Shown piece after piece: positions 16,650 to 24,930 of a stretch of 64,000 bases of DNA. The stretch is taken from NCBI RefSeq assembly GCF_009733595.1, contig NZ_WOFH01000001.1, positions 620,001 through 684,000 on the forward strand, read 5' to 3'. The position numbers and the translations under genes are program-made. Origin of the DNA: Actinomadura litoris. Lineage in GTDB: Bacteria; Actinomycetota; Actinomycetes; Streptosporangiales; Streptosporangiaceae. Below the pieces are notes generated by a model. The model was not told the origin of the DNA, made no database searches, and saw nothing but the letters and a program-made list of their open reading frames with translations. Each line of letters opens with the position of its first letter. The first letter of the stretch is position 1.

Positions 16650-18098
16650 TCAGATCAACTGGCGGCGAGCGGCCCACACCACCGCTTCGATCGGGGTGCT
16701 CACCTCTAGTTTGTCGCAAATCGTACGCAGGCGGCGACGCAGGGTACGGGCCGACAACTCCAGGTTGCGGGCGGCGATATCAGCGGTAACGCCAGAAGCG
16801 ATCTGAGCCAGTAGCTGAATTTCCTCCTCGCCCAGAGGTCGCTCCTCGACGTCTCGACGCCGCGCGAGGATGGGGAAGGCCGTATGCGCCGTCCAACTCA
16901 CCGCAGCCGTTCCTAGCGGGGATTCGGTGGATCGCGCTTGAGCTCCGGTGTCCTCCCGAGGCTCGAAATCACTCGGTCGGTCAGGGGCCTCCAACGGTCT
17001 CTGCTCGTCGGCATCGACGAGCAGCCATCCACGTGCCCTGGTCTCTTTCACGCTGACGTTCACGGGTCGGAACCTCGCCGCGAGAGCCGAGGCGTTCGAT
17101 CGGTCGGGAATGGTTTGCGCCAGGCTGTCGGTGTACAGCCCGTCCGAGAGCATCATGGTCAGGTCGACGCCGGCCTCGGCCATCGCTCGTTTCGCGACGG
17201 GGGCTTCCAGAAGTCGAACGGTCAGATTGATCGCCTGGCCGAGGATTCCGTGCTCGTCAGCGCGCACGAGGCCGGAATGAGCGGCCATGCGCAAGCGCAG
17301 GGCGCTCTTGGCGGGACGCACCCGGTTGTGCTGGCGGACTCTGAGGCACAGCTGGTCGATGAGTTGAAGGAAATCGGCCGTTCGGGGAGGCTGGGGGAAC
17401 ACAATCAGCAACCCGTCACCCCGGTCCTCCCTGTACGCCTTGCCCCACCCAGCCTCGATGCTGTGGTCGACCGCCTCCTGCACAACGTGGTACATGGCGT
17501 CGCGCAAAGCCATCCTCTCGTGGTCAGCGCGGTTGAAGCCGCTGAACCCGGTGATGTCGATGGCCATGATCAAGGAATGCCGAAGGTCCAGCGGCGAGCG
17601 TGGCCGCTGGAGTGATTGGGCGGTATCCAGGATCTCGGCGATCAGATCGTCGTCGGGCTGGTCGCGCAGCCGACGGGCGCCGGGGGACCCCAGGTCGGTA
17701 TGTTCGAGCAGGCTGAGGGCTCGCAATACGCCCGCCAGAGTCTGGCGCGTTGATCGTTGAAGAATGATCCCCTGCCAGGGCGGCCGCTCCCGGCCGGCGT
17801 CGGCGGCCTCCTGCAGCCGCTGGTCAATGGTGCCGGAGTCGAACACCTCGGTGCCCGCGGTCGTCTCGGCGATCAGAATGTCCAACGGTGTGGGCGTGTC
17901 AGCGGGTGCGTGGTCCCGCAACATTCCCCACAACTCCACCGCCTGCCGCTGCCAGTACGCATGTCGTGCAGCGAACACCGAGTTCACATGAACCGTACTG
18001 ACATCCCCCACGACCGTGACATCATGCCCGGCGACAATGTGAGTGCCGCTAAAAAGGCTGTCGGCAGTGCTGGCCTTCTCACTGGGGCCGGTCATCAC
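16650..18098 (-). CDS. Class III nucleotidyl cyclase-like domain fused to a LuxR-type HTH
   Basis: 482 residues from the GTG at 18098 (AGGAGG upstream, GTGA overlap with the upstream gene); the ATG at 18095 is an alternative. Residues ~170-330 form a class III cyclase fold: IMAIDITGFSGFNRADHERM with metal Asp ~181, EDRGDGLLIVF with metal Asp ~228, LRMAAHSGLV, and GQAINLTVRLL with the transition-state Asn ~291 and Arg ~295. The adenine-reading Lys is Glu and the base-reading Asp is Gly, so it is not a standard adenylyl cyclase. A LuxR-type HTH occupies ~425-480 (IASGVTADIAARNLELSART). It is translationally coupled to a sigma-like gene. Confidence 0.8.
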   Translation of the reverse strand: MMTGPSEKASTADSLFSGTHIVAGHDVTVVGDVSTVHVNSVFAARHAYWQRQAVELWGMLRDHAPADTPTPLDILIAETTAGTEVFDSGTIDQRLQEAADAGRERPPWQGIILQRSTRQTLAGVLRALSLLEHTDLGSPGARRLRDQPDDDLIAEILDTAQSLQRPRSPLDLRHSLIMAIDITGFSGFNRADHERMALRDAMYHVVQEAVDHSIEAGWGKAYREDRGDGLLIVFPQPPRTADFLQLIDQLCLRVRQHNRVRPAKSALRLRMAAHSGLVRADEHGILGQAINLTVRLLEAPVAKRAMAEAGVDLTMMLSDGLYTDSLAQTIPDRSNASALAARFRPVNVSVKETRARGWLLVDADEQRPLEAPDRPSDFEPREDTGAQARSTESPLGTAAVSWTAHTAFPILARRRDVEERPLGEEEIQLLAQIASGVTADIAARNLELSARTLRRRLRTICDKLEVSTPIEAVVWAARRQLI

Positions 18099-19123
18099 CA
18101 ATCACCCTCCTGTACCGCATCCCGGCTCACACTGGTTCTCAACCGGCTGAGCCGGGTGCGCAGCGTTTTCTCGTTCATCTCAAGCTCGGTGGCGACCTCC
18201 CTGATCGTCTTGTCGTCCAGGATCATCTGAGCGGCGGTACGGGTCTGCGAATTGGCGATCTCTGCCAGGACCTCGCGGCGGCGCTCGCGCTTCAGCGCCG
18301 ATTCACTGGTTGGGTCTTCCCACTGTGTCGTGGTCGTGGTCAGCGCGGCCTCGGCCACTTCAGGAGAACGCCCGGACGAGCCATGGCGGCCCCAACTGTG
18401 CTGCTCCCGGGCCCAACGGTCGTAGACGTTGGGGAACTGGAACAGGCAGGCGCCGATAAAGAAGGTGTTCAGGCTGGCACCCTTGCTCGGGTCCCAGCGG
18501 TTGGGCTCAAGCACTTTGGTCGTGAAGTACTTCAGCGCACGGGTGACGGTCTCGCCCACCAACTCCAGCCGATCCTCACGGCTCCAGCGGCCGGGCCCGT
18601 ACTCGGCCAGGCTGATCGGTCGCCCCCTGGCCTTGCATTCCTTCACGATCTGGCCGGTACGTGTCCAGTTCATCAGCACCGCCAGCGCGTAGGCGACCGT
18701 CTCGGCCTTCCAGGTGGAGGTGATCGGTCCATCGAAACCCTCGGCCCGCATCTCCTGTACAAGTCTCTGCTGCTCGACCCGTTGTTGAGGGCGCTCAGCT
18801 TGTTGAGGGCGCTCAGCTTGTTGAGGGCGCTCAGCCGGTACCGTCGCCTCCGGAGCAAAAGCGTCCTGGTCTTCCAACTCCACCGTGGCGAGCTCGGCCT
18901 CCAGCGCGCGCAGGCGCCGCTCGGTGACTTCTGGCCCGCCGTCGGCTCCATCCTGCTCCTGATCAAGATCATCTTCGGCATCGAGATCCTTGCGGGTGTC
19001 ACCATGCTCAGGAGGGTGATCTGGTGATGTGCTCGCCGGAGTGGCCTGATCCGGACGCTTGCCGTGTTCTATCTGGGGCGGATCAGGCCGTGGCGGATCC
19101 CCCGCCTCCTCGGCTCGCCCCAT
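18095..19123 (-). CDS. Divergent sigma-70-family-like protein with long acidic N-terminus
   Basis: 342 residues from the ATG at 19123 (GGAGGGG upstream); an upstream GTG at 19186 would add 21 residues. The first ~130 residues are Pro/Glu/Asp-rich and include a short tandem repeat of QQAERP units. Residues ~145-250 resemble sigma region 2 (SREDRLELVGETVTRALKYF, DPSKGASLNTFFIGACLFQF), and ~285-335 resembles region 4 (AAQMILDDKTIREVATELEM then NEKTLRTRLSRLR). It probably directs RNA polymerase or acts as a sigma-like DNA-binding protein. It is followed directly by the cyclase/HTH gene, implying a joint role. Confidence 0.7.
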   Translation of the reverse strand: MGRAEEAGDPPRPDPPQIEHGKRPDQATPASTSPDHPPEHGDTRKDLDAEDDLDQEQDGADGGPEVTERRLRALEAELATVELEDQDAFAPEATVPAERPQQAERPQQAERPQQRVEQQRLVQEMRAEGFDGPITSTWKAETVAYALAVLMNWTRTGQIVKECKARGRPISLAEYGPGRWSREDRLELVGETVTRALKYFTTKVLEPNRWDPSKGASLNTFFIGACLFQFPNVYDRWAREQHSWGRHGSSGRSPEVAEAALTTTTTQWEDPTSESALKRERRREVLAEIANSQTRTAAQMILDDKTIREVATELEMNEKTLRTRLSRLRTSVSRDAVQEGDW

Positions 19124-19360
19124 CATCCCCTCCAGTAAGAGTCTGGCCTGGATGGCCGTACCTGTCAGCGGTGTAGATGACGCCACGCCGGATTTGCCGC
19201 ACCTGATCCCGACTTTTCTCCACCCAGATCAACTCGGCATCGGACGCCCTCGACCTGAGGAACTCTCATCCCGCAGTGATCTACAGCCGCCGGTGTCGGC
19301 GCCATCAAGGCACGAACCGCCTTCACCACAGCCTCCGAGCCGCACACCGTTGGAGACTCC

Positions 19361-19933
19361 ATGGCCACCACCCGTCCACCCGGCACCACCGGCCCCTGGC
19401 CCCGGCCGAAGCGGGACAACGCCGCTGCGAAGAGATCTCGCTCCGCTGCCAGCGGACGGAGGCGGACCGGCAAGGCCGATCGGCTCAGCGACGCCCCTTC
19501 CAGCGAGAGGGCGCGTCCGTGGCGATGGATGGCCCTGCCACTGGGACTGACGGCCTCCCCCAGCGGTGCCGCGCTGGCCGTCTGGCGCCAGACCGGCGAC
19601 GCCGACCTGGCATTCAAGATCGCCATTCTGGTCGCCGCGCTCGCGCTTCCCCTCGGCCTGACGGTGATCTTCCAGAACGCTCTACGAACCTGGCTCAGGC
19701 ATCGCCCGGAGATGCGCCGCGCCCGCGACGACGGGCACGCTCTGCGCGCCACGACCGAAGCCGCGCTGGCCGGTCCGCACGACACCCCGGACGTGGCCGC
19801 CCGCAAACGCGCCGACGCGCGCGCCTACGCCCGCGATCGCGGTTGGACCAACCCCACCACGCTCGGCGACATGATGGCCATCACCCGCCACGGGCTCCCC
19901 GCCGACGGCTCCGACCACTGGCATGAGCAGTAG
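19361..19933 (+). CDS. Small membrane protein of unknown function
   Basis: 190 residues; ATG at 19361 with GGAG 6 bases upstream. A basic Pro/Arg/Lys-rich N-terminus (~55 residues) is followed by two hydrophobic segments (WMALPLGLTASPSGAALAVW and IAILVAALALPLGLTVIF) and a hydrophilic Arg/Asp-rich cytoplasmic tail. No family recognised. It is transcribed away from the sigma-like/cyclase pair across ~240 bp. Confidence 0.6.
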   Translation: MATTRPPGTTGPWPRPKRDNAAAKRSRSAASGRRRTGKADRLSDAPSSERARPWRWMALPLGLTASPSGAALAVWRQTGDADLAFKIAILVAALALPLGLTVIFQNALRTWLRHRPEMRRARDDGHALRATTEAALAGPHDTPDVAARKRADARAYARDRGWTNPTTLGDMMAITRHGLPADGSDHWHEQ

Positions 19934-20128
19934 ATCATCAAGCTTTGAGATCGGCAGGGATTCGGGCACCTTCCAGCACGGAGGTGCTCGACCGGGCTCG
20001 TGCGCCAGCGCACAACGGCTGGAACGCGCGGCCGTGATGCCACCCGCACCACGTCGGAAACGGTCGTGCGGCCTGTTCCGGCCGGTCCTACCGCTTCGAT
20101 CATTTGCCACGCGTGGAACGAAATCGGG

Positions 20129-20368
20129 CTAGGAGTCCGCGACCTCGAGTTCTTCCTGTTTCTTCCTGCGCCTAATATAGCGTTCAATCACGCCCGTAAT
20201 TGCGGCCGATGTCGCCACCACGCCGATCACCGCGGGGACGGCCGCCGGGCCGAGCGAGACGAAGACGGCAGCGGTGGCCGCCCCAATGGAACCAACTGAA
20301 CCTAATACCGCCGGCACCGTCTGCGAGTTGGGGGCCGCTGACCTGCCGTCGGGCGGGTCGTCAGCCAT
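20129..20368 (-). CDS. Small two-helix membrane protein (hypothetical)
   Basis: 79 residues, ATG at 20368. Two hydrophobic stretches (AVLGSVGSIGAATAAVFVSL and AVPAVIGVVATSAAITGVI) precede a basic/acidic tail (RYIRRRKKQEELEVADS). It overlaps the end of the upstream 4-TM gene by 8 bp, indicating co-translation. No homology recognised. A holin-like or subunit role is possible but unsupported. Confidence 0.55.
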   Translation of the reverse strand: MADDPPDGRSAAPNSQTVPAVLGSVGSIGAATAAVFVSLGPAAVPAVIGVVATSAAITGVIERYIRRRKKQEELEVADS

Positions 20369-20855
20369 ACACCTTCACTCCCACAGCCACCGCGCTTAAA
20401 AGGATCATGACAGCAACTCCGTTGGCGATGAAGATCCAGCCCATCTTGAGCCAACCCCACTCCTTAATCCTAGCTCCACTCTCGTAGGCGAGCAGGCGGA
20501 GAAGGAAGGGGAAGGCAGTACAACCAAGCAGTATGGCTATGAGGCAGAGCACCACCTGAGACATCGGGACGGGCAGTTTCTTGGACGAGGCCACGACGAG
20601 CGTGGTCGCCAGGGCCAGCCCAGCCGCTATCGTCCAATCCGTCCAAAACAATCCGTCTTCCCTGGTCAGGCCGTGCTTCTTGCCAGGAAGTTCCGTCCGG
20701 CTGAGCCCCTTCAGCGTGATCTGGAGCCCGGCCGTCACCAGCGTTATGGTCACAGTGATGAGAAGCTCTCGCAAAGTGCCGTCATCCCTCGCCTTCAAAC
20801 CAGATGTGGCCGATGAGTCATCTGGCGTGCTATCCGAGAGTAAATACCTAAACAC
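20361..20855 (-). CDS. Four-helix membrane protein (hypothetical)
   Basis: 164 residues from a GTG at 20855 with a poor Shine-Dalgarno sequence. Four hydrophobic segments are visible (LLITVTITLVTAGLQITL, WTIAAGLALATTLVVAS, SQVVLCLIAILLGCTAFPFL, MGWIFIANGVAVMILLSAVA). It is coupled to the 79-residue membrane protein downstream. Local GC is clearly lower than in the flanks, consistent with acquisition. Function unknown. Confidence 0.6.
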   Translation of the reverse strand: MFRYLLSDSTPDDSSATSGLKARDDGTLRELLITVTITLVTAGLQITLKGLSRTELPGKKHGLTREDGLFWTDWTIAAGLALATTLVVASSKKLPVPMSQVVLCLIAILLGCTAFPFLLRLLAYESGARIKEWGWLKMGWIFIANGVAVMILLSAVAVGVKVYG

Positions 20856-21007
20856 TCATTCATGATCGTTTTAAGGATGTCTGGAAAGTTCGGCCGACTG
20901 AGGTCACGGCCTGGCAGGGGTCACCGCAGGTTCACATACGCATGGCGAAGTCATCCACGTCTTCCGGTGCGGATGAAGCGCGACACGGGGCTTCTCGATC
21001 AGGGCCC

Positions 21008-21130
21008 TTAGGGGCCGTAGGGCACGCCCCAGGAGCCGAAGTAGATCAGGTCGGCGTCGAGGGCATTGGCGCCGCAAGCACCGTCTTTCTCCCCGGCCAG
21101 AAGGCCGGCAGGCACCCAGGGCCCTTCGCG
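21008..21130 (-). pseudogene. Possible 3' gene remnant
   Basis: On the minus strand a frame with strong G/C third-position bias reads EGPWVPAGLLAGEKDGACGA and then ANALDADLIYFGSWGVPYGP before a TAA at 21008-21010. Upstream of about 21130 the coding character is lost and no good start exists. It looks like the 3' end of a decayed gene or a small unannotated protein; the family is unknown. The rest of 20856-21255 shows nothing. Confidence 0.3.
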
Positions 21131-21255
21131 TGACCGAGCCCATGCAGGCGAGCTGCACGATCGTGCGGTGGAGTGCCTGCTTGGACGGCGAAAGGCTCCG
21201 TGCGTTGGCACATCGGGTTGGGCGATGGAGAGTCCCGGTCAGGGGGTTCCGTTGG

Positions 21256-21750
21256 CTAGGGCCTTTGGGGAAGGGCGGCGTGGGCTATGGCGGCGCGTTC
21301 GGCCGCGTCGCGTTCGGTGGCCTCCTGCTCAGCGGCGGCGCGGAGGTCGTAGGCGGCGCGGGCCGCGGCGATGGAGTTCTGGTGCTCCTCGGTCCAGACG
21401 ACCAGGGAGCGGACGGTGGCGTGCAGCGTCTCGCCCATCGGCGTCAGGGCGTAGTCCACGCGGGGCGGGACGGTCGGGTGGACCGTCCGGCTGACCAGGC
21501 CGTCGCGTTCCAGGTGGCGCAGGGTGCGCGTCAGCATGCGCTGGCTGACCCCGTCGATCGCGCGGCGCAGTTCGGTGAAGCGCAGGCTGCGCTTGTCCAG
21601 GAGGGCGATCACCAGCAGCGACCACTTGTCGGCGATGCGGTCGAGGATCTGCCGCACTTCGCAGTCGGCGCGCTGGTCCCACTGGAGAACGTCGTCGTCG
21701 ACGCCGGTATCCGCGCAGTAACCGAGGGACTCGAAAGTGCCGTCTTCCAT
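21256..21750 (-). CDS. HxlR-family transcriptional regulator
   Basis: 164 residues from the ATG at 21750 (GTG at 21756 also possible). The winged helix covers ~28-115 with the family signature ADCEVRQILDRIADKWSLLV, the redox-type Cys before the first helix, and LRFTELRRAIDGVSQRMLTR. The tail is Ala/Glu-rich. It is divergent from an MFS exporter and a PPOX-type flavoprotein gene and probably controls them, perhaps in response to an electrophile or quinone. Confidence 0.9.
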   Translation of the reverse strand: MEDGTFESLGYCADTGVDDDVLQWDQRADCEVRQILDRIADKWSLLVIALLDKRSLRFTELRRAIDGVSQRMLTRTLRHLERDGLVSRTVHPTVPPRVDYALTPMGETLHATVRSLVVWTEEHQNSIAAARAAYDLRAAAEQEATERDAAERAAIAHAALPQRP

Positions 21751-21857
21751 GCTCACCGATGGTGCCTGACGATGCTGTCACTTACAAGAGGGAACCGGCA
21801 GTCATTCGGGGAACCACCCCGGGGGCCGGTTCCCGCGATGAGAGGGAGCGGGCACCG

Positions 21858-23282
21858 ATGTCCGGTTCGACCAACGTGTCACCCCGGCTGGAACGGCGTG
21901 CGTGGGGTGTGCTGCTCGTGCTGTGCGGCGCGATCTTCCTGGAGGGGATCGACGTGGCGATGCTGAACGTGGCGCTGCCGTCGATCCGCGCCGACCTGGG
22001 CCTGTCCACGGGGATGCTCAGCGGGGTCGTCAGCGCCTACGTGCTGGGCTACGGCGGGTTCATGCTGCTGGGCGGACGCGCCGCCGATCTGCTGGGCCAC
22101 CGCCGGATGTTCGTCCTGTGGCTGGCGGTCTTCCTGGTCTTCTCCGGGTTGGGCGGCCTGGCCACCGAGGGCTGGATGCTGCTGGTCGCCCGGTTCGTCA
22201 CGGGGGTCGCGGCCGCGTTCATGGCCCCCGCCGGGCTGGCCCTGGTCACCCTGAGTTTTCCGGAGGGGCCCGCGCGCACGAAGGCGCTCGGGGTGTACGC
22301 GGGGACGGCCGCGGGAGGGTTCTCGCTCGGCGTGGTCGCGGGCGGCGCGCTCGCCTCGTTCGGGTGGCGGTGGGTGTTCTTCGCGCCGGTCCTCCTGTCG
22401 GCGCTGATCCTGGTGGCGGCCCTGGCCTTCGTCCGCGACACCGGCGGCGAGCGTCCCCCGGGCGGCTTCGACCTGGCCGGATCGTTCACCGTGACCGGCG
22501 CGATGCTGCTGCTGGTGTACGGGGTCGTCCGGCTGGAGCACCCCGGTGACGCTCCCGTCCTGACCGTCGGCGCGTTCGCGGCGGGCCTGGCGCTGCTGGG
22601 GCTGTTCATCGCGGTCGAGCGGCGGTCGGCGTCCCCGCTGCTGCGGTTGGGCATCCTGCGGACGGCGTCGCTGGTGCGCGTGAACGTGGCCGCGCTCCTG
22701 TTCCTCGCCGCGTTCGCGGGCTTCCAGTTCCTCGCCACCTTGTACTTCCAGGAGGTGCGCGGCTGGAACACGATGCAGACCGGCCTGGCCATGCTGGTGC
22801 TCGGTATCGACACCGTCCTGGCGCCTCTTTTGACGCCGCGCCTGGTGGGCCGCTTCGGCAACGCCCGCGTGCTGTTCGGCGGCATCGTGCTCGCCGCGGT
22901 CGCGTACGCGCTGTTCCTTCCCGTCGGGCTGGACTGGACCTACGCGGCCATGCTTCCCACGCTGATCCTGCTCGGGCTGGCCTTCTCGCTGACGTACGGG
23001 CCGCTGACCATGGCCGCCACCGAGGGCGTCGCCGAGGACGAACACGGCTTGGCGGGCGGTCTGCTCTACACCTCCATCCAGTTCGGGACGGCGCTCGGAC
23101 TGTCGGCCGTCACCGCCGTCAGCGTCGCCGCCGGTTCGGGCCTGGACGCCCTGCGCACCGCGCTGATCGTCCCCGTGGCGGCGGCGGCGGTCGGCGCGAT
23201 CGTCATCGCGTTCGGGCTTCGTACGCCCGCCATGCCGCCGAACGCGACCACCCCGGCCGAGTCCAGCGCGATCGCGGCTTGA
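21858..23282 (+). CDS. MFS transporter, DHA2 (14-TM) drug-efflux type
   Basis: 474 residues with about 14 hydrophobic segments. It opens with VLLVLCGAIFLEGIDVAMLN then VALPSIRADLGLS (DHA2 motif), and the loop 2-3 motif is GGRAADLLGHRRMF. The ATG at 21858 follows GAGGGAG. It is a proton-driven exporter in the cytoplasmic membrane; the substrate is unknown. It is divergent from HxlR and only 18 bp from a flavin-linked gene, so the three form a detoxification unit. Confidence 0.92.
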   Translation: MSGSTNVSPRLERRAWGVLLVLCGAIFLEGIDVAMLNVALPSIRADLGLSTGMLSGVVSAYVLGYGGFMLLGGRAADLLGHRRMFVLWLAVFLVFSGLGGLATEGWMLLVARFVTGVAAAFMAPAGLALVTLSFPEGPARTKALGVYAGTAAGGFSLGVVAGGALASFGWRWVFFAPVLLSALILVAALAFVRDTGGERPPGGFDLAGSFTVTGAMLLLVYGVVRLEHPGDAPVLTVGAFAAGLALLGLFIAVERRSASPLLRLGILRTASLVRVNVAALLFLAAFAGFQFLATLYFQEVRGWNTMQTGLAMLVLGIDTVLAPLLTPRLVGRFGNARVLFGGIVLAAVAYALFLPVGLDWTYAAMLPTLILLGLAFSLTYGPLTMAATEGVAEDEHGLAGGLLYTSIQFGTALGLSAVTAVSVAAGSGLDALRTALIVPVAAAAVGAIVIAFGLRTPAMPPNATTPAESSAIAA

Positions 23283-23300
23283 GAAAGGAAGAGGAGAGCA

Positions 23301-23789
23301 ATGGCCGACAAAGTGGCATCGTTCGCCGAGATCAAAGAACAGTTCGACACCTACATAGGCGACATCGTGTACGCGACCATGACCACCGTCGACACCAAGG
23401 GACGGCCTCGCGCGCGGGTGCTGATTCCGGTCTGGGAGACCGTGGACGGCGTCCCGGTGGGATGGCTGGCCACCTACAAGACGCCGGTCAAGGCCGCTCA
23501 TCTGGCCGGGAACCCGCACACCACCTTCTCCTACTGGACGCCGAGGCAGAACGCGGTGAGCATCGACACCGTCGCCGCGTGGGTGGACGACCCGGACACA
23601 AAACAGCATGTGTGGGACCTGTACCAACGAACGAGTCCAAAGGGAGCCGGGTACGACCTGGGCAACTTTTGGCGCGGCGGGCCCGGCGATCCGGAACTGC
23701 ACGTCCTGCGGTTGGAGCCCTGGCGCGTCCAGGTGATCAGGGGAACCGACCTGCACAGCAGAATCTGGCGCGCCACAGACGCAGGGTAA
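23301..23789 (+). CDS. Pyridoxamine 5'-phosphate oxidase (PPOX/FMN) family protein
   Basis: 162 residues; ATG at 23301 with GGAAGAGGAG upstream. The split-barrel PPOX pattern is visible (GDIVYATMTTVDTKGRPRAR, PVGWLATYKTPVKAAHLAGN). Such proteins bind FMN or F420 and reduce or bind small molecules. It lies 18 bp after the MFS gene and is probably co-transcribed, suggesting modification plus export of the same compound. True PdxH activity is unlikely given the short length. Confidence 0.88.
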   Translation: MADKVASFAEIKEQFDTYIGDIVYATMTTVDTKGRPRARVLIPVWETVDGVPVGWLATYKTPVKAAHLAGNPHTTFSYWTPRQNAVSIDTVAAWVDDPDTKQHVWDLYQRTSPKGAGYDLGNFWRGGPGDPELHVLRLEPWRVQVIRGTDLHSRIWRATDAG

Positions 23790-23880
23790 AAGGGCGGCGG
23801 CTTCTGCCAAGGAACAGATGTCGATCGTCCCCGCCGGGCAGCCGTCCAGCTCCGCTCGGCGGGGACACGTTATCGCGTCA

Positions 23881-24834
23881 TCATGCGCTGACCGCCGCTT
23901 GCTCGGCGGCGGTCGGCCTTGGCGGGCCTGCTTCTTCAAGGAGTTCGGCAAGGGCGTTGAGCGCCGGGGTGGTGTGGTCGGTGCGCCAGACCAGGCCGAG
24001 CTGGCTCGTGGCCTCCAGGCCGCGTACCGGGATGTAGCGCAGGTCGGTGCGGGCGTGGTGTTCGGTCAGGGGGCGGCAGGCGAGCATGGCGTGGCGGCCC
24101 GAGGCGGCGAGGGCCAGGCCCTGCTGGACGGTGGTGATACCGGCCGTGGAAAGGATCGGCGCACCGGACGGCGTGACCGGCGGTGTCCGGGCGGCCTTCC
24201 AGTAGTCGGGGGCGTCACCGGTGCGGTGCAGCAGATCGAGGTCGGCCAACTCCTCCAGGTCGATGGTGTGCCGATCGGCCAGCGGGTGCTCGGTGCTGAG
24301 GACGATGAACTGGTCCTGGGCCGGGAACCGGAATCCGACGGTCAGTTCGGGCTCATGCACGGGCAGCTCCACGATCACGGCGTCCACCTCACCGTCGAGG
24401 ACGGGGGTGAACGGTGAGCCCAGCGGGAGATCGTGGGTGTGCACGGCCACCCCGTGCAGGTCGTGCAGGGCGCGGAAGGTGGAGGTGATCTCCTCATAGA
24501 CCATGCCGGTGAACCCGATTCGCAACTCTTCCAGGGCACCGCGCATCGCTCGTTCCCGGGCGCGGTCGAAGGTCCGCAGCAGCGTCCGGTAGGCGGGACG
24601 GACCTCCTTGACGAACTGCGCCCCGGCCCGTGTGAGGGAGACCCGGCGGCTGGTGCGGGCGACCAGTCGCGCGCCGACGCGCGATTCCAGCGTGGCGACG
24701 AGCTGGCTGACCCTCGACTGGGAGTAGCCCAGCCGTTCGGCGGTGCGTCCGAAGTGGAGTTCCTCGGCCAGGACGATCAGGCACTCGATCTGTTGCAGGT
24801 GCGCCTGGTGCATCGTGGGAAGCCCGGTGGTCAT
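23881..24834 (-). CDS. LysR-family transcriptional regulator
   Basis: 317 residues. The N-terminal HTH (LIVLAEELHFGRTAERLGYS then QSRVSQLVATLESRVGARL) is followed by a periplasmic-binding-like effector domain (~100-300). It is divergent from an MFS gene across 96 bp holding ATCGATCA direct repeats, so it probably controls that exporter. The effector is unknown. Confidence 0.92.
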   Translation of the reverse strand: MTTGLPTMHQAHLQQIECLIVLAEELHFGRTAERLGYSQSRVSQLVATLESRVGARLVARTSRRVSLTRAGAQFVKEVRPAYRTLLRTFDRARERAMRGALEELRIGFTGMVYEEITSTFRALHDLHGVAVHTHDLPLGSPFTPVLDGEVDAVIVELPVHEPELTVGFRFPAQDQFIVLSTEHPLADRHTIDLEELADLDLLHRTGDAPDYWKAARTPPVTPSGAPILSTAGITTVQQGLALAASGRHAMLACRPLTEHHARTDLRYIPVRGLEATSQLGLVWRTDHTTPALNALAELLEEAGPPRPTAAEQAAVSA

Positions 24835-24854
24835 ATGACCGAGTGTAAGGACCG

Positions 24855-24879
24855 ATCGATCAGCCTGGCTAATCGATCA
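24855..24879. promoter_or_regulatory. ATCGATCA direct repeat in the LysR/MFS divergent promoter
   Basis: ATCGATCA occurs at 24855-24862 and 24872-24879, 17 bp start to start (about 1.6 helical turns), between the divergent starts. Likely LysR contact sites or overlapping promoter elements. Confidence 0.45.
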
Positions 24880-24930
24880 ATGAGGAGATCGGTGTTGTTC
24901 CGGCGCGTCGGTGGCGATGGGCTGGGGGGC

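Noticed and set aside
16650..20855. Calling the cyclase/membrane-protein region a Pycsar or CBASS defence system
   Set aside because: The cyclase has an HTH and a sigma-like partner, and the membrane genes are not in its operon; no recognised effector or phage-defence marker is present.
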